Origin: CAZDBA01 sp964503615 | GTDB lineage: Bacteria; Planctomycetota; Planctomycetia; Pirellulales; Pirellulaceae | NCBI GenBank assembly: GCA_964503615.1 | Contig: CAZDBA010000149.1 | Location: 1 to 11,888 of the forward strand | Length of the DNA stretch: 11,888 nt | Direction of reading: 5' to 3' | Shown here: positions 1 through 6,797 of the stretch, one piece after another | Position numbering within the stretch: the first letter of the stretch is position 1 | Layout: every line of letters begins with the position of its first letter | The notes under the pieces: generated by a model | Told to the model about the DNA's origin: nothing | The model's database searches: none | What the model saw: only the letters and a program-made list of their open reading frames with translations | Made by a program: the position numbers and the translations under genes

Positions 1-1901
1 GATTTGCAAACAACTTTACCGACCCGATGGTAAAGGTCTTTAAGGACGTGTTTGCGATTAGCAACTTGCAATCTTCTTTTGTTCAGATGGCGTTTTATGG
101 CGGGTACGCAACGATGGCAATTCCGGCCGCGCTGTTTATCCGGAAGTACTCTTACAAATCCGGAATCATCGTCGGGTTGCTCCTGTTCGCGACGGGCGCT
201 TTTATTTCGATACCTGCTGCCAACACAATTAATTTTTGGTTGTTTATTACTGGGCTGTATATTTTGACATTTGGTTTGGCCTTTTTGGAAACAACTGCCA
301 ACCCATTCATCCTATCGATGGGTCCGGAAAAGACTTCGACACTTCGATTGAATTTGGCTCAAGCTTTCAATCCCATCGGTTCTCTGGCAGGCGCTACAAT
401 TGCGGCTACGGTTGTTATGACCAATGTCTATGTGGCCGATTTCAAAGCGGACATTAACGGCTTTAAAGATGAACTTTCGCTCGAAGAGAGTGAACAAGCA
501 GAATTGGCCGTGTTGCCATTTTTAAAAGCTACAGATCGCCCTCGTAAGAACGACGAAAATGCCAAGGAATACGTTCGTTCAACTGCCGAGAACGAACTTG
601 TTTACGCGTTGAATTATGACACGACGGACAAACAACTTGCTGATATAGATGATGGCGAGCTAAACATGCTTGCGTTAAAAGGTGTACTCGACGAACAAGC
701 AGAAAATGCTTCTTGGTTTCACGAAGTTACAGAAGAGGAAAAGAGAGAAGCGATTGGGAAATTCTTGGGGCAGATTCCTGACGAACTAAAGAGTACGGCG
801 ACTGATCTTGCCATCGAAGGGGGCGGGTATGTTTCGCTGGTCGAGGCAATTGCAAAGTTAAAAGCCGGTGAAATCGACGACTTTGAAGACATGGATCTTG
901 AGGCGGTGCAAAAGAAAGCGGCTGGCTTGGTTGCGGCTGGCTCGGAGCTTCCAGCTCTTTCTAAAGCGATCGCAGATTTCGAAGCTGGGACGATCGAATC
1001 CTATCAAGGGATGGATCTTGCTGCCGTTAAAGAAAAAGCGGGCGGGCTTTTAAAGCTCGGAGTTCCCTATGTGTCGGTGGATACGGCCCTTCGTGATTTC
1101 CGCAAAGAAAAAATCCAGTCGTACCAGGACATGGAGTTTACGACTCTACAACGACATGATTTGAATCTGGTTTCGACAACTTACATGACGCTCGGATTTA
1201 TCGTCCTTGGCACGTTACTTGTGTTTCTGATCAAGAAGATGCCTAAGGCCGCAGCGGACGATGATGATGAAGACCTGAATCTGGGCGCAACCTTTGGGCG
1301 ATTGATGAAGAATCCTCGCTACGTCGGCGGCGTTATTGCACAGATGTTTTATGTCGGTGCCCAGATTATGGTTTGGACTTTTATTATTCAGTACGCTGAG
1401 AAAGAGCTCGGGATGGATAATGCGACGGCAGCGAGACACCAGATCGCGGCACTTGTCATCTTTCTAACTTTCCGCTTCATCTGCACGGCGTTCCTCAGAT
1501 ACGTTTCGCCTGGAAAGTTGCTTGCGGTTTTGGCTTTTTGCGGAATCCTATGCACGCTCGGAGCGATCCACATCAAAGGAATGCCAGGACTCTACAGTTT
1601 GATTATGATTTCAGCCTGCATGTCGCTGATGTTCCCAACCATTTATGGAATAGCATTAGAAGGAATTGGCCAAGACGCGAAACTCGGATCTGCTGGATTG
1701 ATTCTTGCGATCGTAGGCGCGGTTTGGCTGACCGGTTTTCAAGGAAAAATCCTTGACCTCGATTCGTTCATGGGAACGACAGCGACTCGCGGTTCATTTT
1801 ATCTGAGCGTTGGTTGTTTTATCATCATCGCGTTTTATGGACTGCTTTGTCGCAACCCACGGAATAAAAATCTGGCTCCTGACGATCCAAACCCTGCCTA
1901 G
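1..1901 (+). CDS. fucP: L-fucose:H+ symporter (MFS, FucP type), 5'-truncated by the window edge, with large extracytoplasmic insertion
   Basis: Inner-membrane major facilitator that imports L-fucose with a proton. The reading frame is already open at base 1. The codons from base 3 read FANNFTDP and match the TM1 segment of E. coli FucP (ANNLNDIL), including the aspartate equivalent to Asp46 at bases 21-23, so the first ATG (27) is internal and the real start is upstream. Counting from that ATG, LETTANPF (residues 87-94) holds the equivalent of Glu135, and RLNLAQAFNPIG (107-118) is the TM5 signature. Residues 384-624 supply TM6 and the C-terminal half (FYVGAQ, FPTIYGIALEGIGQD). Between TM5 and TM6, E. 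coli has a loop of about 33 residues; here roughly 245 charged residues (about 136-383) are inserted. With MFS topology this loop lies outside the cytoplasm. The fucI gene follows after 191 nt. Identity as FucP is secure; the insertion's role is unknown. Confidence 0.93.
   Translation, partial: FANNFTDPMVKVFKDVFAISNLQSSFVQMAFYGGYATMAIPAALFIRKYSYKSGIIVGLLLFATGAFISIPAANTINFWLFITGLYILTFGLAFLETTANPFILSMGPEKTSTLRLNLAQAFNPIGSLAGATIAATVVMTNVYVADFKADINGFKDELSLEESEQAELAVLPFLKATDRPRKNDENAKEYVRSTAENELVYALNYDTTDKQLADIDDGELNMLALKGVLDEQAENASWFHEVTEEEKREAIGKFLGQIPDELKSTATDLAIEGGGYVSLVEAIAKLKAGEIDDFEDMDLEAVQKKAAGLVAAGSELPALSKAIADFEAGTIESYQGMDLAAVKEKAGGLLKLGVPYVSVDTALRDFRKEKIQSYQDMEFTTLQRHDLNLVSTTYMTLGFIVLGTLLVFLIKKMPKAAADDDDEDLNLGATFGRLMKNPRYVGGVIAQMFYVGAQIMVWTFIIQYAEKELGMDNATAARHQIAALVIFLTFRFICTAFLRYVSPGKLLAVLAFCGILCTLGAIHIKGMPGLYSLIMISACMSLMFPTIYGIALEGIGQDAKLGSAGLILAIVGAVWLTGFQGKILDLDSFMGTTATRGSFYLSVGCFIIIAFYGLLCRNPRNKNLAPDDPNPA
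822..1154 (+). repeat. Three tandem 40-residue protein repeats inside the FucP insertion
   Basis: Counting from the ATG at 27, units are residues 266-305 (bases 822-941), 306-345 (942-1061) and a partial third, 346-376 (1062-1154). Units 1 and 2 share 17 of 40 residues by direct count, with the common pattern AIA..-AG.I....MDL.AV..KA.GL. Unit 3 keeps the exact 40-residue register (AL.DF....I.SYQ.M) but is more diverged. The repeats are predicted helical and charged. An upstream stretch at residues 241-262 (EAIGKFLGQIPDEL) may be a degenerate fourth unit, offset by 32 rather than 40 residues. DNA similarity between units is low except for ATGGATCTTG, which occurs in both unit 1 and unit 2, so the duplication is old. 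Confidence 0.8.
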
Positions 1902-1921
1902 CGTTTGGTCGGTGAGCAGGC

Positions 1922-1997
1922 CTTTGCCGGTTTGCATTTTGAGCTTTGTTCTTTTGGTTCGACTTCGTTCGTCTCGACCAAAAGAGACCGGCTAAAG
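1922..1997 (+). terminator. Imperfect two-part stem-loop downstream of fucP; possible terminator or processing element
   Basis: The inner stem is TCTTTTGGT (1950-1958) pairing perfectly with ACCAAAAGA (1977-1985), 9 bp around an 18-nt loop. An outer stem pairs CTTTGCCGGT (1922-1931) with ACCGGC-T-AAAG (1987-1997), with one bulged T. The two stems abut on the right side and are separated by 18 nt on the left. No T-run follows, so a classic rho-independent terminator is not supported. It could stabilise or separate the fucP and fucI transcripts. Confidence 0.35.
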
Positions 1998-2092
1998 CAA
2001 GATCGGCTGAAATAAGAAAAATTACAACCGTTATTATCAATCACTGACTTCGTAGTACTCACTGCGAATCCAACCCACAGGAAATTGAATCT

Positions 2093-3904
2093 ATGAGTGC
2101 CAAGCAAACTTCTCCTTCTGTATTCGAGGGTGAACTGCCCAAGATTGGTATTCGCCCCACGATCGACGGTCGACTGGGCGGAGTGCGAGAGTCGCTTGAA
2201 GAGCAGACGATGAATCTTGGAAAGCGAGTCGCTGAGCTGATTTCGTCGAACCTGAATTATCCAAATGGCCAGCCAGTCCAGTGTGCGCTTCCTGATGTTT
2301 GTATTGGTGGTGTTGCAGAGGCCGATGCATGTGATGACCTTTTCCGTCGTGAGAACGTTGGCGTGACTTTGACCGTCACTCCCTGCTGGTGCTACGGCAG
2401 TGAGACGATGGACATGGATCCGATTCGCCCCAAAGCGGTTTTTGGTTTCAATGGAACGGAGCGTCCTGGCGCGGTTTATCTGGCCGCGGTACTTGCCGGT
2501 CACACACAAAAGGGAATTCCCGCATTCGGAATCTACGGACAGGACGTTCAAGAAGCCGGTGACGCGAACATGCCCGCCGACGTCCAGAAAAAGATTCTGG
2601 ACTTTACCCAAGCCGGTTTGGCCGCTGCATTAATGCGGGGCAAGGCGTACTTGTCGATGGGCGGGACCTCGATGGGAATCGCGGGCTCGATGGTCGAGTA
2701 TGGCTTCTGGGAAAAATGGCTTGGGATGCGTGTCGAAGATATCGACATGACCGAGTTCGTTGGTCGTATGAACAAAGATCAATTCGACAAAAGCGAATAC
2801 GAGACGGCTTTGTCATGGGTCAAAGAGAATTGTCCTGAAGGCGACGACTACAACAGCGCCGATACTCAACGTTCTCGTGAGCAGATCGACAGCGAATGGA
2901 CCGACAGCGTCAAAATGGCTTTGATCGCTCGCGACTTGATGGTGGGTAATCCCAAGTTGGCTGAAATGGGACTGGGCGAACAAGCTCAAGGTCACAAGGC
3001 GATCGCGTCCGGCTTCCAGGGGCAGCGGCAGTGGACTGATCACTTTCCCAACGGCGACTTTATGGAAGCGATCTTGAACACGTCGTTCGACTGGAACGGT
3101 AAACGAGCTCCTTACATCGTTGCGACCGAGAACGATGCTTTGAATGCAGCGACCATGTTGTTTGGACATTTGCTGACTAATTCAGCGCAAGTTTTCGCGG
3201 ACTTGAGAACTTATTGGAGTCCTGATGCGGTTGCCGGTGCTTGCAACGGATACAAGCTGGACGGTCACGCCGAGGATGGATTGTTACACTTGATCAACTC
3301 GGGTCCTGCGACATTGGACGGTACTGGTCAACAATCGGATGCCGATGGCAATCCAACGATGAAACCGTTTTGGGATATCAGTGACGAAGAAGTTGAAAAA
3401 TGTCTCAAGGCAACAACTTGGCATCCTTCGATCACCGAGTACTTCCCGGGCGGTGGGCTCAGCACTCGCTACCGAACTCGCGGCGGAATGCCTGCCACGA
3501 TGACCCGTATCAATCTGGTTGACGGACTTGGCCCGGCTCTGCAAATCGCCGAAGGTTACACGGTCGAGTTGCCGGATGCCGTTCACGATACTTTGGACAA
3601 TCGCACGAATCCAACTTGGCCAACAACCTGGTTTGCACCGACCTTGACCGGTCGTGGCGCGTTCACTTCGACCTATGAAGTGATGAACCACTGGGGAGCC
3701 AACCACTGTGTTATGACTGCGGGACATGTTGGTCACCTGTTTATCACACTGGCGTCAGTGTTGCGGATTCCGGTTTACATGCACAACCTGGATGACTCTC
3801 GTGTGTTCCGTCCAAGTGCTTGGAACGCGTTTGGAACGGATAATCTTGAGTCGGCCGATTTCCGCGCTTGTCAGAACTTTGGTCCGTTATACGGACGGAA
3901 CTAA
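2093..3904 (+). CDS. fucI: L-fucose isomerase
   Basis: Cytoplasmic Mn2+-dependent ketol isomerase (EC 5.3.1.25) converting L-fucose to L-fuculose, the first intracellular step of the pathway. It has 603 residues against 591 in E. coli, and aligns with it almost without gaps from LPKIGIRP (15-22). The signatures VTPCWCYGSET (95-105), GFNGTERPGAVYLAA (118-132) and GFQGQRQWTD (308-317) are all present. The catalytic residues are in place: Glu346 (in ATEND) and Asp370 (in VFADLRTYWSP) correspond to E. coli Glu337 and Asp361, and His538 (in WGANH) to His528. The C-terminus ends in the family's ACQNFGPLY. The start is supported by an AGGAA ribosome site at 2079-2083, 9 nt before the ATG. The only difference from E. 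coli at the N-terminus is about nine extra residues. Some family members also isomerise D-arabinose, so that side activity is possible. Confidence 0.97.
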   Translation: MSAKQTSPSVFEGELPKIGIRPTIDGRLGGVRESLEEQTMNLGKRVAELISSNLNYPNGQPVQCALPDVCIGGVAEADACDDLFRRENVGVTLTVTPCWCYGSETMDMDPIRPKAVFGFNGTERPGAVYLAAVLAGHTQKGIPAFGIYGQDVQEAGDANMPADVQKKILDFTQAGLAAALMRGKAYLSMGGTSMGIAGSMVEYGFWEKWLGMRVEDIDMTEFVGRMNKDQFDKSEYETALSWVKENCPEGDDYNSADTQRSREQIDSEWTDSVKMALIARDLMVGNPKLAEMGLGEQAQGHKAIASGFQGQRQWTDHFPNGDFMEAILNTSFDWNGKRAPYIVATENDALNAATMLFGHLLTNSAQVFADLRTYWSPDAVAGACNGYKLDGHAEDGLLHLINSGPATLDGTGQQSDADGNPTMKPFWDISDEEVEKCLKATTWHPSITEYFPGGGLSTRYRTRGGMPATMTRINLVDGLGPALQIAEGYTVELPDAVHDTLDNRTNPTWPTTWFAPTLTGRGAFTSTYEVMNHWGANHCVMTAGHVGHLFITLASVLRIPVYMHNLDDSRVFRPSAWNAFGTDNLESADFRACQNFGPLYGRN

Positions 3905-3918
3905 GGCTTTAATCTCGT

Positions 3919-3943
3919 GACGGAGCTCGTTAAGAGTTCCGTC
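3919..3943 (+). other. Hairpin 1 in the fucI-kinase spacer
   Basis: GACGGAGCT (3919-3927) pairs with AGTTCCGTC (3935-3943), 9 bp including one G-U, around a 7-nt loop. It begins 14 nt after the fucI stop. It is followed by a short pyrimidine stretch (TACCCTTT) and then by a second, stronger hairpin. It may protect the fucI 3' end or act together with hairpin 2. Confidence 0.5.
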
Positions 3944-3957
3944 TACCCTTTAATATA

Positions 3958-3996
3958 AGCGAGGGCCTTGTATTAAGGTTCTCGCTAACTGTTTTT
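3958..3996 (+). terminator. Probable rho-independent terminator or attenuator between fucI and the sugar kinase
   Basis: AGCGAGGGCCTT (3958-3969) pairs with AAGGTTCTCGCT (3975-3986), 12 bp with two G-U pairs and a 5-nt loop (GTATT). Five nucleotides later comes a run of five T (3992-3996). This is the best intrinsic terminator candidate in the window. It lies only 18 nt before the kinase ATG and could lower expression of the downstream genes relative to fucP and fucI. Confidence 0.6.
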
Positions 3997-4014
3997 AATG
4001 CGAGCACTAAACCT

Positions 4015-5487
4015 ATGAGTGACAAACATTATATTGCCTGCGATTTGGGGGCGGAGAGCGGTCGAGTTATCCTCGGCACCGTTTCGGATGGCAAAGTAAA
4101 CTTGGACGAAGTGCACCGATTTCCCAACGGCGCGATCCGAATACAAAACTCGTTGCGATGGAACCTGCTGGCGATTTTTAACGAGCTAAAAAAGGGGCTG
4201 CAAAAAGTCGCCGACAAAGATTGCTCGCCCACTTCGTTGAGTGTTGATTCGTGGGGTGTTGATTACGCTTGGTCCAACTCCAAACAGCCAATCCTTGCTC
4301 TGCCGTTCCAATACCGTGATGCACGTACAGAGGAGACTTACTCTGCAACGATGGACAAGGTCGGTGAGGAAAAGATCTTTGCCGAAACTGGCATCCAGTT
4401 CATGTCGATCAACACGATCTATCAGTTGGTTTCAGATGCAAAACACAACTCGGATGTGTTGGGAATCGCCGACCAATTCTTGAACATTGCGGACCACATG
4501 AACTACCTGTTCAGCGGTGTTGCGAGGGCGGAAGCAAGCTTGGCCAGTACGACTCAGATCTATAACCCGAACACAAACGATTGGTCTAAAGAGTTGATTG
4601 AGCAATTGGGCTTGCCTGCGAAACTCTTTCCCCAAGTCGTTCCCTCGGCAACCAAGCTGGGAAAGCTGACCGACGATTTGGAAACGGAAACGGGACTAAG
4701 CGGTGTCGAGGTGATCGCCACGTGTTCGCACGACACCGGTGCTGCTGTTGCAGCGATTCCAGCCAGCGGAGATGACTGGGCTTACTTGAGCTCTGGAACT
4801 TGGTCGTTAATCGGTGTCGAACTTCCTCAGCCTTTGATCAATGAAGAGGTTCGCAAGAACAACTTTACGAACGAAGCCGGCTATGGCGGGACGACTCGGT
4901 TTCTCAAAAACATTATCGGCCTGTGGTTGTTGCAAGAATGCCGAAGGATGTGGATTCGCGAAGGTAACGAACTGGACTACGCCGAGATCAACCGTCTAGC
5001 CGAAGCAGCTGAGCCGTTTCGCTCGCTTATCGATCCGGACGACCCCAGATTCATGAGTCCTGAAAATATGACGGTTGCCATCGCGGACTACTGCCGTGAG
5101 ACAGACCAACCGGTACCAGAATCGCCGGGGCAATTCGCTCGTTGTATTTTGGAAAGTCTATCACTACTGTTCGGTCAGACGCTGGACACAATCGAAACAC
5201 TCACAGGTCGTAAGCTTGCCAAGCTTCATATTGTTGGCGGCGGAAGCCAAAGCAAGTTGTTTAACGAGTTGGCTGCCAGTGCGACGAACCGAGTTGTACT
5301 TGCCGGACCTGTCGAGGCCACAGCGATCGGAAACGTTTTGTTGCAAGCGATCGCGATGGGTGATGTCCAATCGCTGGACGAATTACGTGAGATTGTACGA
5401 AACTCGTTCTCAATCGAGACTTTTCAACCCGATCCTGGTCCACAGTGGCAACAGGCAAGAGAACGTTTCGCTGCCCTCAGGGCTTGA
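4015..5487 (+). CDS. rhaB: FGGY-family sugar kinase, RhaB-like (rhamnulokinase type); probable L-fuculokinase in this context
   Basis: Cytoplasmic ATP-dependent kinase expected to phosphorylate L-fuculose (and possibly L-rhamnulose) at O1, giving the substrate for the aldolase. It has 490 residues, against 489 for E. coli RhaB and about 470 for FucK. Matches to RhaB run end to end: DLGAESGRV (10-18, phosphate loop), DSWGVDY (78-84), YRDARTEE (100-107), SGIQF-like TGIQFM (125-130), CSHDTGAAV (237-245) with the catalytic base Asp240, YLSSGTWSLIG (257-267), LKNIIGLWLLQECRR (297-311), and IVGGGSQ (406-412) with GPVEATAIGN (431-440) near the nucleotide. The sequence is therefore RhaB-like, while fucI and fucP next door argue for fuculose. 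The ATG at 4015 fits the family N-terminus, no in-frame ATG lies just upstream, and no convincing Shine-Dalgarno precedes it. Confidence 0.85.
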   Translation: MSDKHYIACDLGAESGRVILGTVSDGKVNLDEVHRFPNGAIRIQNSLRWNLLAIFNELKKGLQKVADKDCSPTSLSVDSWGVDYAWSNSKQPILALPFQYRDARTEETYSATMDKVGEEKIFAETGIQFMSINTIYQLVSDAKHNSDVLGIADQFLNIADHMNYLFSGVARAEASLASTTQIYNPNTNDWSKELIEQLGLPAKLFPQVVPSATKLGKLTDDLETETGLSGVEVIATCSHDTGAAVAAIPASGDDWAYLSSGTWSLIGVELPQPLINEEVRKNNFTNEAGYGGTTRFLKNIIGLWLLQECRRMWIREGNELDYAEINRLAEAAEPFRSLIDPDDPRFMSPENMTVAIADYCRETDQPVPESPGQFARCILESLSLLFGQTLDTIETLTGRKLAKLHIVGGGSQSKLFNELAASATNRVVLAGPVEATAIGNVLLQAIAMGDVQSLDELREIVRNSFSIETFQPDPGPQWQQARERFAALRA

Positions 5488-5610
5488 GTTTACAAATGAC
5501 ATTGGATTCGCGTGCAAAGATCGGTGAATTTTGCCGAGAGTAGACGGTGAAGTTTACTGAGGGCGATTAAAATGGGTTCGGCCCAGTCAGAGACTATTTA
5601 GGACAACTTA

Positions 5611-6765
5611 ATGAAACTTGATTACGACCCTAGGTTTCCTAGCGTTGACGATTTGCGAGCAAGGGCAAAGAAGCGAATTCCCCGGTTCGCTTTTGAATAT
5701 TTGGATGGCGGTTGCAACGAAGATATAAATTTACATCGCAATACGTCGGATATTCGCGAAGTCGAATTGGTGCCGCAGTATTTGGCAGCGCATCGCGGTT
5801 CGAGTATGAAAACCGAACTGTTTGGCCACACGTACGATGCACCCTTTGGTGTCGCGCCGGTGGGACTGCAGGGATTGATGTGGCCCAAGGCACCAGAGAT
5901 TTTGGCTCGCGCGGCGGTTGAGCACAACATCCCTTTCGTTTTAAGTACGGTAACAACCAGTAGTATCGAAACGATCGCAGAAATCACCGAAGGCAAAGCT
6001 TGGTTTCAGCTTTATCATCCTACCGAAGACTCGGTGCGCGATGATGTGATCAACCGGGCCAAAGAAGCCGGCTGCCCCGTCTTAGTCATTTTGTGCGACG
6101 TACCGACCTTTGGTTATCGACCGCGAGATATTCGTAACGGATTGGCGATGCCTCCCAACATGTCCTTGCGAAACATCATGCAGATTTGCGGTCGACCGAA
6201 CTGGGCGATTCGAACATTGCTGGCGGGCCAACCCCAGTTTGAGACTCTCAAGAAATATATGCCGCCCGGTTTGAACTTAAAGCAACTTGGTCAATTCATG
6301 GATGCGACTTTCTCTGGACGATTGAACGAAGAAAAGATCAAACCGATTCGCGACATGTGGCCGGGCAAGTTGGTGTTGAAAGGCGTCGCCAGTCTCGAAG
6401 ACGCCGAACGCGCGGTCCAGCTTGGGTTAGATGGGGTTATTTGCTCCAACCACGGCGGTCGTCAATTGGACGCGGGTCAGTCTTCGATCAAGCCGATGAC
6501 TCAAATCGCAGAAAAGTATGGCGACAAGCTGACGGTGATGATGGACAGCGGTATTCGTTCCGGTCCAGATATCGCGCGAAGTATGGCGTGTGGTGCCAAG
6601 TTTACTTTTATGGGTAGGTCGTTCATGTACGGCGTGGCCGCATTGGGCAATAAAGGTGGTTCGCACACGATGGCAATCCTTAAACGTCAACTTCAGCAGG
6701 TTATGGAACAGCTTTGTTGTCACGAGACCACCGATTTTCCGGATCACTTGCTTCAGAATCAGTAG
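5611..6765 (+). CDS. lldD: FMN-dependent L-lactate dehydrogenase (alpha-hydroxy-acid dehydrogenase family)
   Basis: A flavin enzyme predicted to oxidise L-lactate to pyruvate, passing electrons to the quinone pool. It has 384 residues, typical of the family. Visible landmarks are FAFEYLDGG (26-34) with the substrate-side tyrosine Tyr30, QLY (133-135), CDVPTFGYRPRD (162-173) with Asp163 and Arg170, Lys257 in VLKGV, the catalytic dyad region SNHGGRQLD (279-287) with His281 and Arg284, and the flavin phosphate site DSGIRSGPDI (312-321) plus GR at 335-336. The segment 177-245 corresponds to the variable loop that binds the membrane in LldD-type enzymes and is rich in hydrophobic and basic residues, favouring a dehydrogenase over a soluble oxidase. 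An AGGA site at 5600-5603 lies 7 nt before the ATG. In a fucose cluster its job is plausibly the final step, since lactaldehyde derived from L-fucose gives L-lactate. Other 2-hydroxy acids cannot be excluded. Confidence 0.85.
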   Translation: MKLDYDPRFPSVDDLRARAKKRIPRFAFEYLDGGCNEDINLHRNTSDIREVELVPQYLAAHRGSSMKTELFGHTYDAPFGVAPVGLQGLMWPKAPEILARAAVEHNIPFVLSTVTTSSIETIAEITEGKAWFQLYHPTEDSVRDDVINRAKEAGCPVLVILCDVPTFGYRPRDIRNGLAMPPNMSLRNIMQICGRPNWAIRTLLAGQPQFETLKKYMPPGLNLKQLGQFMDATFSGRLNEEKIKPIRDMWPGKLVLKGVASLEDAERAVQLGLDGVICSNHGGRQLDAGQSSIKPMTQIAEKYGDKLTVMMDSGIRSGPDIARSMACGAKFTFMGRSFMYGVAALGNKGGSHTMAILKRQLQQVMEQLCCHETTDFPDHLLQNQ

Positions 6766-6797
6766 CCTTCCAATCTATCCCTCAATTGAAAATTACG

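Noticed and set aside
27..29. The first ATG as the start of fucP
   Set aside because: The in-frame codons before it encode the conserved FANNFTDP segment of TM1 with the key aspartate, so the gene starts upstream of the window.
822..1154. CRISPR-like or DNA-level tandem repeat
   Set aside because: The repetition is at the protein level with strong DNA divergence and no spacers; it lies within the fucP reading frame.
1898..2611. Open frame of 237 codons on the minus strand across the fucP-fucI spacer and the fucI start
   Set aside because: Most of it is antisense to the highly conserved fucI coding sequence, the protein has no recognisable family pattern, and the frame is an expected shadow of the codon usage on the plus strand.
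5488..5610. Regulatory element in the kinase-lldD spacer
   Set aside because: I found no stable hairpin, T-run or convincing promoter pair in these 123 nt beyond the AGGA ribosome site.
6714..6797. Upstream in-frame ATG (6714) as the fucosidase start
   Set aside because: It would overlap lldD by 52 nt and put 28 polar residues before a clear signal peptide, which begins at the ATG at 6798.
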